Part shown: positions 8,830 through 16,456 of the stretch, in pieces | Layout: every line of letters begins with the position of its first letter | Position numbering within the stretch: the stretch's first letter is position 1 | From: S5-327 sp965200975 | GTDB lineage: Bacteria > Chloroflexota > Dehalococcoidia > Lucifugimonadales > Australimonadaceae | Length of the DNA stretch: 64,000 nt | Assembly (NCBI GenBank): GCA_965200975.1 | Contig: OZ241740.1 | Span: 2,294,001 to 2,358,000 of the forward strand | Direction of reading: 5' to 3' | Notes under the pieces: model-generated | What the model was told of the DNA's origin: nothing | Databases searched by the model: none | Seen by the model: the letters and a program-made list of their open reading frames with translations, nothing else | Program-made: the position numbers and the translations under genes

Positions 8830-9483
8830 CTATGGCGCATCCTGCGGGGATGGGGAGGATTCTACGCGAGCGGAGGGCGGGCCTGCCGCTCCGCGGCGCC
8901 GGCGCCGGCCGGATTGGCGCCCGCCGGGTTTGGGAGGAGCGAGGGCGCGCCATTCGAGGCCCGGGGGAACTACGGCGGTCATTCGATGGGCGGGGGCGTC
9001 GACGTTCAGGATGACCTCGCCTACTGCGGGGAGCAGCAGCTCGCGGGCCTCGGCAGTCACGACGTACACGTCGTTGGCGCCGCCGGCAGGAACGATCTCG
9101 GTGAGAGTCCCCAGCTTCTCGCCGGACTCGCCGACGACCGTCATACCGATAAGCTGGTAGTGGTAGTAGACGTCCGGAGGCGTCGGAGGGAGGTCGCTTT
9201 CGTCGACGGCGACAACGCTGCCGACCAGCGCGGCCGCCAGGCGGCGGTCGTCGACGCCATCGAGTTTGACCAGGAGGCGGCCTCCGGGGGCAGGCTGAGC
9301 GGCGTCGACGGCGTAGACGTGTCCTGCGATGAAGAGCTGCGCGCCACGGCGGAACCGGGCGGGGCCGCCGGAGTTGGGCGCGACGCGGAGGCGTCCGTCG
9401 CGTCCGTGAGCGGCGGCGACGACGCCGACCTCGACCAGGTTGTCGGCGGGGGGAGCAGGCTGCCCTGCGGGGGACGTGGTCAC
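8830..9483 (-). CDS. rimM: ribosome maturation factor RimM
   Basis: A 217-residue 16S processing factor that binds S19 during 30S head assembly. The N-terminal RimM domain (LVEVGVVAAAHGRDGRLRV) is followed by a PRC-barrel (VYYHYQLIGMTVV ... LLLPAVGEVI). A basic, proline-rich C-terminal extension of about 35 residues exceeds the usual length. The start is GTG. It lies directly after khpA; trmD and rplS, its usual followers, are not present here. Confidence 0.92.
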   Translation of the reverse strand: MTTSPAGQPAPPADNLVEVGVVAAAHGRDGRLRVAPNSGGPARFRRGAQLFIAGHVYAVDAAQPAPGGRLLVKLDGVDDRRLAAALVGSVVAVDESDLPPTPPDVYYHYQLIGMTVVGESGEKLGTLTEIVPAGGANDVYVVTAEARELLLPAVGEVILNVDAPAHRMTAVVPPGLEWRALAPPKPGGRQSGRRRRRGAAGPPSARVESSPSPQDAP

Positions 9484-9493
9484 GCGGGCCGGA

Positions 9494-9721
9494 CTACACG
9501 ATTTCGAGGTTGGCGCGAGCGTCTTCCTTGACGGCGGCGACGCGGATGAGCGTGCGCATCGCCTGAGCGACGCGGCCCTGCCGCCCGATGACGCGGCCTT
9601 TATCTTCCGGGTTCACTTCGAGCCGGATGACGACCTCGCCGTCCTCTTCCGACTCGGTAACCTTAACGTCGTCGGGGTAGCTGGCGATAGCCTTGGCGAT
9701 GTACTCGACGAGTTCCTTCAT
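9494..9721 (-). CDS. khpA: KH-domain RNA-binding protein KhpA
   Basis: A 75-residue single KH domain with the RNA-binding GRVIGRQGR loop (GxxG, about residues 42-50) and the family opening LVEYIAKAI. KhpA partners with KhpB (Jag) in post-transcriptional control in Firmicutes. It starts two bases after the rpsP stop and precedes rimM, the classic rpsP-khpA-rimM order. Confidence 0.93.
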   Translation of the reverse strand: MKELVEYIAKAIASYPDDVKVTESEEDGEVVIRLEVNPEDKGRVIGRQGRVAQAMRTLIRVAAVKEDARANLEIV

Positions 9722-9723
9722 GG

Positions 9724-9975
9724 CTAGCCGGCTTTCTCGACAACTCCCTGCGCCTGGAAGATGCGCGCCACAGTTTCGGAAGGCTGAGCGCCGCTGCCGA
9801 GCCAGCGCCGGGCCTTGTCGGCGTCGACCACGACGGTGGGGGGATCGGTCAGAGGGTTGTAGTGGCCAACCTGGTCTACGAAAGCCCCGTCGCGCGGCGC
9901 CCGGGCGTCGGCTACAACAATACGGTAGCTAGGCTGCTTCTTCTTGCCGACTCGACGCAGACGGATACGGAGCAT
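9724..9975 (-). CDS. rpsP: 30S ribosomal protein S16
   Basis: An 83-residue S16 with diagnostic opening MLRIRLRRVGKKKQPSYRIV and GHYNPLTDPP. The frame is open 19 codons further upstream, but the family start is at 9975. First gene of an operon with khpA and rimM; a promoter candidate lies about 50 bp upstream. Confidence 0.97.
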   Translation of the reverse strand: MLRIRLRRVGKKKQPSYRIVVADARAPRDGAFVDQVGHYNPLTDPPTVVVDADKARRWLGSGAQPSETVARIFQAQGVVEKAG

Positions 9976-10022
9976 AATTGGCGCCAACCTCCCGGATTCA
10001 TGCGGACGATAGTATTCGCAGC

Positions 10023-10052
10023 ATTTTAGCACAACCGACGATAAGACGATAA
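10023..10052 (-). promoter_or_regulatory. candidate sigma70 promoter for rpsP operon
   Basis: On the minus strand, TTATCG (10047-10052) and TAAAAT (10023-10028) are separated by 18 bases. TGC directly before TAAAAT gives an extended -10. The -10 lies about 48 bases before the rpsP ATG. Confidence 0.5.
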
Positions 10053-10123
10053 AGCATCGCGGGGAGTACCTGTCCGGAGCGGATGAGTTAGCGCGCGATG
10101 AGCGGCGGAGGCGCCAGCCCCGG

Positions 10124-10168
10124 CGCGCTGCGGGGAGCGCGTTCGCCCCTCAGACCTCCTGGCGAGCG
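10124..10168. repeat. dispersed palindromic intergenic repeat, copy 2 (divergent)
   Basis: GGGGAGCGCGTTCGCCCCT followed by CAGACCTCCTGGCGAGCG, aligning with the hairpin plus tail of the other copies. It lies in the 260-bp gap between rpsP and the phosphoesterase. A further degenerate core is visible near 10185-10200. Confidence 0.5.
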
Positions 10169-10234
10169 GCAGGCACGGAAGTTGGGAGCGCACGCTTCCT
10201 CAAGCCTGCACGTGGCGGCGTTGCGATTTAGCGG

Positions 10235-10960
10235 CTAGCGCCCGGCGCTGAGCCGGGAGATGAGGGGTTCCGGGAGGCCGGCGTCGGCCATCGCGCGCTG
10301 CGTTGCGGCGACGTCGTACCACGCGCGGCGCAGCTCGATAGCGCCCGTCTCGTCGTCGTAGAGCGCGTAAGCGGCCCGCGGGTCGTTGTCGCGGGGTTGT
10401 CCGACGCTGCCGGGGTTCACGACGAGCCGGGCGTCGCCTCTGAACACCGTAAGCCCCTCGCGGCCCGGCTGCCGCAGGCCGACGCCTGCAGTGGCGGCGA
10501 ACTGATAGTGCGTGTGCCCGACGAGCACGTCCTGCGTAACGGCGCGCTCCCACGCCTCTATCGCCTGCGGATAGCCGAACAGGTAGTCCCACAGCGGCTC
10601 TTTGGGGGAGCCGTGCACTAGCGTAAAGCCGTCTTCGCGCAGCGTTTCGGGCAGGCCGCGCAAGTAGTCGCGGGCGTCGGAGTCGAGGCGGCGCCCGTTC
10701 CACCGGCACGCCTCGGCGGCGTACGGGTTGAATGCGTCGAGCGGCGTGAGCCCCACAGCGCCGGCGTCGTGGTTGCCCTTGATGCTGAGCGCTCCTATCT
10801 CGCGAATGCGGCGCACTGTTTCGAGCGGCCACGGCCCGTAGCCGACGATGTCGCCCAGGCACCACACCTGATCCAGGGGCGCCTCTTCCCCGGCGTCGGC
10901 GACGACTGCGTCGAGCGCAGCGAGGTTGCTGTGGATGTCGCTGACGATAAGCGTGCGCAT
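10235..10960 (-). CDS. metallophosphoesterase (YfcE/MJ0936-like)
   Basis: A 241-residue calcineurin-like phosphoesterase. All metal motifs are present: DIHSN (residues 8-12), GDIVGYGP (about 36-43), GNHD (about 62-65) and GHTHYQF (about 149-155). These two-metal enzymes cleave phosphomono- or diesters; the physiological substrate is unknown. No partner gene is adjacent. The start ATG (MRTLIVSDIHSN) is the family start. Confidence 0.88.
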   Translation of the reverse strand: MRTLIVSDIHSNLAALDAVVADAGEEAPLDQVWCLGDIVGYGPWPLETVRRIREIGALSIKGNHDAGAVGLTPLDAFNPYAAEACRWNGRRLDSDARDYLRGLPETLREDGFTLVHGSPKEPLWDYLFGYPQAIEAWERAVTQDVLVGHTHYQFAATAGVGLRQPGREGLTVFRGDARLVVNPGSVGQPRDNDPRAAYALYDDETGAIELRRAWYDVAATQRAMADAGLPEPLISRLSAGR

Positions 10961-11118
10961 ACGGCGATGGTACCAGTTGCGGGGCGGTACAGCGGCGGAC
11001 GCGGGGCGCCGTTAGCCGCGCTCCTCCCGGCGGTTGCCGCTATCATCCCTCCGGGGAAGGGGATTCTCTCCCCGCGCCTTGCGGGGAGCTCGATGTCCAC
11101 TACGAGGAGTCCCCTGTT

Positions 11119-11186
11119 GGGGTAAGCGACCGACGCCAAACGAGAAGGAGTCTGGGGGCTTCCGCTCCTCCAGACTCCTTGGTTGT
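11119..11186. repeat. 68-bp direct repeat with hairpin, copy A
   Basis: Matches 12497-12565 in the same orientation (shared TAAGCGACCG, GGAG-CTGGGGG, TTCCG, CTCCAGA, GGTTGT). It contains an 11-bp perfect stem, AAGGAGTCTGG (11145-11155) with CCAGACTCCTT (11170-11180). It lies within the 352-bp gap 10961-11312, where no gene is supported. Confidence 0.7.
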
Positions 11187-11312
11187 ACGCGGCTATGGAC
11201 GACCTTGCGCTGAGTCCGCAATGCGGTTTCTCGTAGCGCCGTTGGCTGTTTCGATAACAGCCATCTGAAAGCCCATTATCGCTTTTCCCGTTACGCAGAC
11301 TTCGTTCGTTCG

Positions 11313-12161
11313 CTAGTATGTATACCTGCCCTCTCCGACACGGAGTATACGCCTACAGGTGGAATTGTCTCCCCAATCCTCGCATTCGCGGACTGTCGTG
11401 AACCACGCGTAGACATCGGGGAAGCCAGGGCGGCTGAACGTGATAGTGCGAACGCTCTTGCCCCACGGCGAGATGGTCACTGTAGTAACGCCGACTTCTC
11501 TGAGGTACGACGGCACGTACGATGGCTTGCCGTGATGAACACGCAATGGAACGATGGCGCCGATGCCCCTATCGCGATCATAGAAACGCACCACAGCGAG
11601 GCCGATCGGACCATTCGTTGCAGTCGGGCAGGTATACCCGCCATGACGGTGCGGCACATCGCATCTGGCAAAGCCTATTAGCGACGTCCTGTCGTTTACT
11701 ATGGTATGTTCGATGCCGTAATCAGGAATGCGGAATGTAACGTCTCCATATGTCGTGTCGTCCGCTTCGGCATGAATTATCACAGGGGGATACCCTCCGC
11801 GCCATATCCAAAACCTGGCGGTATTGTCGTAGCGCGTAATTCCGAACGACACCTGGTTCTCCTGCGGCGGTCGTCCGTAAACAGGCGTCAGGATAATAGA
11901 CACCCAAGGTTCCCAATCGGGATTCCCGTTGTCGTTAATGAGCGTAACCGACACGGCCTTCCCGTCGTCATAGGCGACAGTCAATACATCGCGCGTGATC
12001 GTTGGGGTCGGCCTTTCGGCAGGTATTTCGATCGGCCTCACGGACTGAGCTTGCGCCGCCGACGCGAAAATTCCAAGCAGAGCGGTTGCCGCTATGGCTG
12101 TCGCCAAAACTCTCATTAGGGCGACGGCATAGGTTGCAGACGATTCCATACGGTTCATCAT
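11313..12161 (-). CDS. secreted protein of unknown function
   Basis: A 282-residue protein with a clear Sec signal (charged start, hydrophobic LATAIAATALLGIFA, then ASAAQAQS, so cleavage is likely after AQA). The mature part is beta-rich with scattered Cys (ARCDVP, YTCPTA, VRECEDW, NSTCRR) that could form disulfides. I recognise no family. The base composition is visibly less GC-rich than its neighbours, and ~68-bp direct repeats flank the locus, suggesting transfer. GGAG lies about 7 bases before the first of two consecutive ATGs (12159-12161). Confidence 0.65.
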   Translation of the reverse strand: MMNRMESSATYAVALMRVLATAIAATALLGIFASAAQAQSVRPIEIPAERPTPTITRDVLTVAYDDGKAVSVTLINDNGNPDWEPWVSIILTPVYGRPPQENQVSFGITRYDNTARFWIWRGGYPPVIIHAEADDTTYGDVTFRIPDYGIEHTIVNDRTSLIGFARCDVPHRHGGYTCPTATNGPIGLAVVRFYDRDRGIGAIVPLRVHHGKPSYVPSYLREVGVTTVTISPWGKSVRTITFSRPGFPDVYAWFTTVRECEDWGDNSTCRRILRVGEGRYTY

Positions 12162-12180
12162 TCATACTCCATCGGAGGCC

Positions 12181-12381
12181 TCAGCTCGTTACCCTCCCCC
12201 GAGGTACGGCGGGTCTCCTAGTAGCGAGAACAGCCGGCGAATCTGCCTCAATGCCAACGGCTGTGAGAGCGTCGAACATGACCGACGCAACGTCCAGGCG
12301 GCTATCCATCGTTCGGTTCAGCTGTGCAATCAAATGCTCTCGTTCTGCGCCTAGGTCCTCCCGCTATTTGCCCTGCGCCAT
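12181..12381 (-). pseudogene. possible small gene with premature stop
   Basis: Reading from the ATG at 12381, codon 6 is TAG, after which the same frame stays open to TGA at 12181. The translation after the stop includes LIAQLNRTMDSRLDVASVMF and DALTAVGIEADSP, which looks like real helical protein. It ends 20 bp before the secreted-protein gene. It may be a decayed small gene or chance; no family is recognised. Confidence 0.3.
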
Positions 12382-12496
12382 ACTATGCTCGGGCGCGATT
12401 ACCGGGGCCTAGCGTAAGGTAGCGTCAAAGTAAATGCAACCGCTTAGGGCGACCGGTATGCGGAAGCTGGCGGCGGAGAGCGCGCGGCGGGCCTCG

Positions 12497-12565
12497 GGAT
12501 AAGCGACCGGCGCCGGACGACGAGGAGCCTGGGGGAGCTTCCGCCCCTCCAGATTCCTCGGTTGT
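12497..12565. repeat. 68-bp direct repeat with hairpin, copy B
   Basis: Second copy of the repeat at 11119-11186, same orientation, with a degraded version of the hairpin. The two copies flank the secreted-protein locus. This one ends just before the stop codon of the bicupin gene. Confidence 0.7.
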
Positions 12566-12570
12566 TTCGG

Positions 12571-13713
12571 TTAGGTCTGGCGTTCGTCGGTGGGGCCGAT
12601 TTCGCCGGTGCAGTAGGGAATGAACGCTTTCATGCGGCACGCGGCGCCGGTTTTGGCGAGGTCGGCCTCGAACACCTCGTGGATGGCGGGATCCTCGTCT
12701 TCGTACTCGATCTGCCAGCCGCCTTCCTTGACGCTTTTATCGGCGAGCCAGCCGCGGTTGGCTCTGGGTTTATGCAGGCCCATCGTACCGTTATAGATAG
12801 CAAGGTACCGCGCGCGGGAGGCGCCGGTATTGAAGTGCTGGTGGAACATTTCGTCGCCGGGAACGATGACCATGCCGCCGACTTTCCAGGGGGCCTTGCG
12901 GTATTCGGTCCCGGCCTGCCAGAGCATCGAGAATCCCTCGCCGCTGAGGATCAGCAGATGAGCGCCGGGGCCGTGGCGGTGAGCTTTCTTGTAGGCGCCG
13001 ACGGGGAATTCCGAGATGTGGGCGCGGCTGTTGTTCTTCGCCATTTCGAGCATTACATTGATGCCGACCGCGCCGCGCTGCTTCCATCCGTAGAGCGCCA
13101 TATCGGGCGCGTTCGGGATGAAATTCGACTCCCATACGCGGCTTTGGAACAGCTTGCCCTCGCCGCTAAAGTATCCCGCCTGGGCGTCGAACCTGCCGGT
13201 GAACGCGTGGGGGCTGTTGAAGATGAAATCGAGGTCGTTGTAGAGGCGCATCATCGGCGGGGCGGTGGTGACGCCGATGTAGCGCGCGGGCTCGTCGCCG
13301 CTGCCGTTGAAGTGCTGATGCCAGGCGTTCAGCGGCAGGGCGAACAGGCTCCCCGCCTTCCACTCGAACGTCTGGGACGCGCCTCCCTCGAACCAGATCG
13401 TGGTCGCTCCCCGTCCGGAGATGACGTAGACGAACTCCTCGTACAGGTGATGCTCCGGCTCCGACTTGCCGCCCGGACGGATCTCCACGAGGTGGGAGTC
13501 GTTCGTAAGGTGGTCGTTCGGTATGTTGACGACGGCGCCGCTGCCGCCCTTCCGCTCCCAGGGGCCGAGCTCCACCTGACCGAGGTCTTCGAACGCGAAT
13601 TCGGTAATGACCTTCACGCCTTCGCGGGCGAGCCAGTCGGCGTAGGCGTCCTCCATCTGATACACGTTCAGGTCGTCGGGCGTCTGCGCGATCTTCATAT
13701 CCGTGCCTTGCAT
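12571..13713 (-). CDS. bicupin protein, putative dioxygenase-like
   Basis: A 380-residue protein with two cupin domains. Domain 1 carries EPEHHLYEEFVYVISGRG and LNAWHQHFNGSG; domain 2 carries AHRHGPGAHLLILSGEGFS and DEMFHQHFNTG. Both have His-rich metal-site patterns as in gentisate dioxygenase-type bicupins, but the reaction is unknown. It is a paralogue of the next gene upstream (13880-14995) with the same domain layout, a tandem duplication. Start chosen at ATG 13713; an AGGAGG SD lies 13 bases upstream, and a GTG one codon earlier would give better spacing. Confidence 0.8.
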   Translation of the reverse strand: MQGTDMKIAQTPDDLNVYQMEDAYADWLAREGVKVITEFAFEDLGQVELGPWERKGGSGAVVNIPNDHLTNDSHLVEIRPGGKSEPEHHLYEEFVYVISGRGATTIWFEGGASQTFEWKAGSLFALPLNAWHQHFNGSGDEPARYIGVTTAPPMMRLYNDLDFIFNSPHAFTGRFDAQAGYFSGEGKLFQSRVWESNFIPNAPDMALYGWKQRGAVGINVMLEMAKNNSRAHISEFPVGAYKKAHRHGPGAHLLILSGEGFSMLWQAGTEYRKAPWKVGGMVIVPGDEMFHQHFNTGASRARYLAIYNGTMGLHKPRANRGWLADKSVKEGGWQIEYEDEDPAIHEVFEADLAKTGAACRMKAFIPYCTGEIGPTDERQT

Positions 13714-13830
13714 CACCGTGCCGCCGCCTCCTCTGTCTGAATATGTTTGCGGGGCCATGCTACAGCAGCGCGGCCCATGCGGAGCCGGGAGCGTTTTTAC
13801 GCTCGCCTCCTGTCCACAGTCTCCACAGTC

Positions 13831-13875
13831 GCGCGCTGCCGGGAGAGCGTCCGCTCCCCCAGACCCCCTGGGGAA
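13831..13875. repeat. dispersed palindromic intergenic repeat, copy 3
   Basis: Full-length copy (GCTGCCGGGAGAGCGTCCGC continuing into TCCCCCAGACCCCCTGG) between the two bicupin genes. It closely matches the reverse complement of the copies at 44357-44450. Confidence 0.75.
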
Positions 13876-13879
13876 GTCG

Positions 13880-14995
13880 CTACTCCGCATCTTCCTCGTA
13901 GGCGAACTCGTATTCCCTGTCGAGATAGGCTGCTTCCGGCATGAGGCTGGTCAGCTTGCGCTCGGCAAGCTCGGCCTCGAACTTCCGCCTGATCCAGGGG
14001 TCTTCGTCGGGGTATTCGATCTGGTCGCTCTGGCGCTGTACGCGCTCGGTCTGGCCCGTTCCTCGGGGAGCGTGGAACGCCAGGTACCGCGCAGGCGCCT
14101 CGCCGATGTTGAAGTGCTGATGGAACCACCGGTTCGGGGGCACGAAGACGCTGCCTTCGCCCCACGGGATAACTACCCGCTCGCCGCCCTCGGGCCACAT
14201 AATGGAGTAGCCCTCGCCTCCCGGAATGACGATGACGACGCCGGGCCCGTGCCGGTGGCCCTTCTTGTACGTGCGGGACGGGAACACGGACATATGACTC
14301 CACATCGTGGAGCCGGGGAACACAACGCCGACGCGGCGGCCGCCCGCTCCGCGCTCCTGGTACGTGTGGAGCTTGTCCCACGCCAGCATGTCGGGGAAGA
14401 AGCGTCCGTTCCACACCACGCGTCCGGGCCCCCGCGGGTGGTCGACGGGAGTCGACGTCGCCTCGGAGTACAGGTCGCCTTCTCCCATAATGCCGGTGTT
14501 CACGAAGTCGTTCTCGAAGAAGAACTTCGGGTCGGGCACGATGCTCATAGAGATGGGCAGGTAGTTGTAGTGCAGAAGGCGAACGCGCTGCGAGCCGCTG
14601 GAGTTGGCGAGCTGGTGATAGTAGCCGCGCGGCACGATGAACATGCTGTGCTTGCCCCACTCGAACGTCCGGGCCGGACTATCGCCGGTCCATATCGTCG
14701 TCATTCCGCGCCCCTCGGCGACGTAGATCACCTCGTCGAGCGCGAACCGGTGCGGGGGAAGCGTTTGCGCGGGAGCGATCTCCGTAACGCGCGCCTCGGT
14801 GACGCCCTCCTGCCCGGCCAGAACGAGGAACGCCGCGCTGCACCCGCGCTCCTCCCACGGCCCCACCTCAACGGTCCGCACGTCCTCGACGTAGTAGCCG
14901 CGATGGATGGGGAGGCCGGTCTCCTTGATCCATTCCTCGTAGGCTGAGGGCTGGCGGTACGGGCTGGCTGGCGTCTGCTGCTGGCCGCTGGTCAT
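13880..14995 (-). CDS. bicupin protein, putative dioxygenase-like
   Basis: A 371-residue two-cupin protein. Domain 1 shows LPPHRFALDEVIYVAEGRG and YYHQLANSSG; domain 2 shows GHRHGPGVVIVIPGGEGYS and NRWFHQHFNIGEAPARYLAF. The domain-2 motif YKKGHRHGPG parallels YKKAHRHGPG in the downstream paralogue. The substrate is unknown; the setting near other ring-oxidising genes suggests catabolism. The start at 14995 (MTSGQQ) has GGAGG six bases upstream. The gene pair is separated by 166 bp containing a dispersed repeat. Confidence 0.82.
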   Translation of the reverse strand: MTSGQQQTPASPYRQPSAYEEWIKETGLPIHRGYYVEDVRTVEVGPWEERGCSAAFLVLAGQEGVTEARVTEIAPAQTLPPHRFALDEVIYVAEGRGMTTIWTGDSPARTFEWGKHSMFIVPRGYYHQLANSSGSQRVRLLHYNYLPISMSIVPDPKFFFENDFVNTGIMGEGDLYSEATSTPVDHPRGPGRVVWNGRFFPDMLAWDKLHTYQERGAGGRRVGVVFPGSTMWSHMSVFPSRTYKKGHRHGPGVVIVIPGGEGYSIMWPEGGERVVIPWGEGSVFVPPNRWFHQHFNIGEAPARYLAFHAPRGTGQTERVQRQSDQIEYPDEDPWIRRKFEAELAERKLTSLMPEAAYLDREYEFAYEEDAE

Positions 14996-15179
14996 AGCTT
15001 GCCTCCGATATGCGATTGCGGCGGCTGAACGGCGGATGAGCGGCGGATGAAGGGAATTCGGCAATTCCGCAGCAATCTGCGCGCTTGGGCGTCGCACAGG
15101 CCGTATCATACGACGAAGCGCGGCGAGATTCTCCTCTCACATGCTCGCTAGCCTTTGCGAGCGCGCCCTCCCGCGCCGT

Positions 15180-15209
15180 TTGGCGCCCGCAAGCCCGCGC
15201 TCGTAGAAT
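15180..15209 (+). promoter_or_regulatory. candidate promoter for thiolase gene
   Basis: TTGGCG (15180-15185), an 18-base spacer, then TAGAAT (15204-15209). The expected start of transcription is about 25 bases before the ATG at 15242. Confidence 0.5.
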
Positions 15210-15241
15210 CGGGGCGCGGCGCACCCGCAAGGAGCGAAAGT

Positions 15242-16426
15242 ATGAAGGACGTAGTGATCGTCGCCGGAGCCCGAACGCCCATTGGCCGGTTCGGCGGCTC
15301 GTTCAAGGACTTGCCGGCCTCGGAGCTGGGGGCTGTCGCCATCCGCGCCGCCGTCGAGCGCGCAGGCATTGAGCCCGGGGATGTCGACGAGGTGATTATG
15401 GGCAATGTGCTGCAGGCCGACGAGACCGGCTACACGGCGCGTCGCGCGATGCTGAAGGCCGGCTTGCCGGAGCGCATTCCGGCGATGACGGTGAACCGGG
15501 CGTGCTCGTCCGGGCTCGAGGCGATCAACCTCGCCGTGCAAGCCATCGCCACCGGGGAGTCGGAGATTGTGGTCGCGGGGGGCGCGGACAGTATGAGCCG
15601 CGTTCCTTACCTGATGCGGGGGGTGCGCTTCGAGGGCCCGCGCATGGGCGACTACTCCGTAACCGACGGCCTGACGATGGGGCTGAGCTGCCCTGTGTAC
15701 GACTACCACATGGGAGTCACCGCCGAGAACGTGGCGGAGCAGTTCGAGGTGACGCGCGAAACGCAAGACGCTATGGCGCTCCTGAGCCACCAGCGCGCGG
15801 TCCGCGCTCAGGCGGAGGGGCGCTTCGACAGCCAGATCGCGCCCGTTTCCGTGCCGCAGCGCCGGGGAGACCCGGCGACGGTCTGCATCGACGAACACCC
15901 CAGGGCCGACACGACGCTCGAAGGCCTGGGACGGCTCAGGCCCGTCTTCAGGGAGGGAGGCACGGTGACTGCGGGCAACTCCGCAGGCATCAACGACGCC
16001 GCGGCTGCCGTTGTGGTTACGACGCGCGAGAAGGCTGCGTCGCTCGGCCTCGCCCCGCGGCTGCGATGGGTCGGACGGGGCGTGTCGGGCGTCGACCCGT
16101 CGGTGATGGGCATCGGCCCCGTGCCGTCGACGCGCAAGGCGCTCGAGAGAACCGGGATGGCCATCGACGACCTCGACCTTATCGAGCTGAACGAGGCATT
16201 CGCAGCGCAGGCGGCCTACGTGATGCGCGAGCTGGAGATGGACCCCGAGAAGACGAACGTGAACGGCAGCGGCATCTCCCTGGGCCATCCGGTCGGAGCG
16301 ACGGGGGCCATTATGACGGTGAAGCTTATGGAGGAGCTGTCGCGCGCCGACGGCCAGTTCGGGCTCGTAACGATGTGCGTCGGGGGCGGTCAGGGCGTAT
16401 CGACGATATTCGAACGGCTGAACTAG
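15242..16426 (+). CDS. acetyl-CoA C-acetyltransferase (thiolase)
   Basis: A 394-residue thiolase. The acyl-binding Cys is C88 in NRACSSGLEAI; the other catalytic residues are H349 in SLGHPVGATGA and C379 in TMCVGGGQG. It either condenses two acetyl-CoA or cleaves 3-ketoacyl-CoA. The start at 15242 (MKDVVIVAGARTPIGRFGG) has an AAGGAG SD. No beta-oxidation partners are adjacent. It is convergent with radA. Confidence 0.93.
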   Translation: MKDVVIVAGARTPIGRFGGSFKDLPASELGAVAIRAAVERAGIEPGDVDEVIMGNVLQADETGYTARRAMLKAGLPERIPAMTVNRACSSGLEAINLAVQAIATGESEIVVAGGADSMSRVPYLMRGVRFEGPRMGDYSVTDGLTMGLSCPVYDYHMGVTAENVAEQFEVTRETQDAMALLSHQRAVRAQAEGRFDSQIAPVSVPQRRGDPATVCIDEHPRADTTLEGLGRLRPVFREGGTVTAGNSAGINDAAAAVVVTTREKAASLGLAPRLRWVGRGVSGVDPSVMGIGPVPSTRKALERTGMAIDDLDLIELNEAFAAQAAYVMRELEMDPEKTNVNGSGISLGHPVGATGAIMTVKLMEELSRADGQFGLVTMCVGGGQGVSTIFERLN

Positions 16427-16456
16427 GCAGCGGATCTCCGCCGCGCCAGAGCCGGG

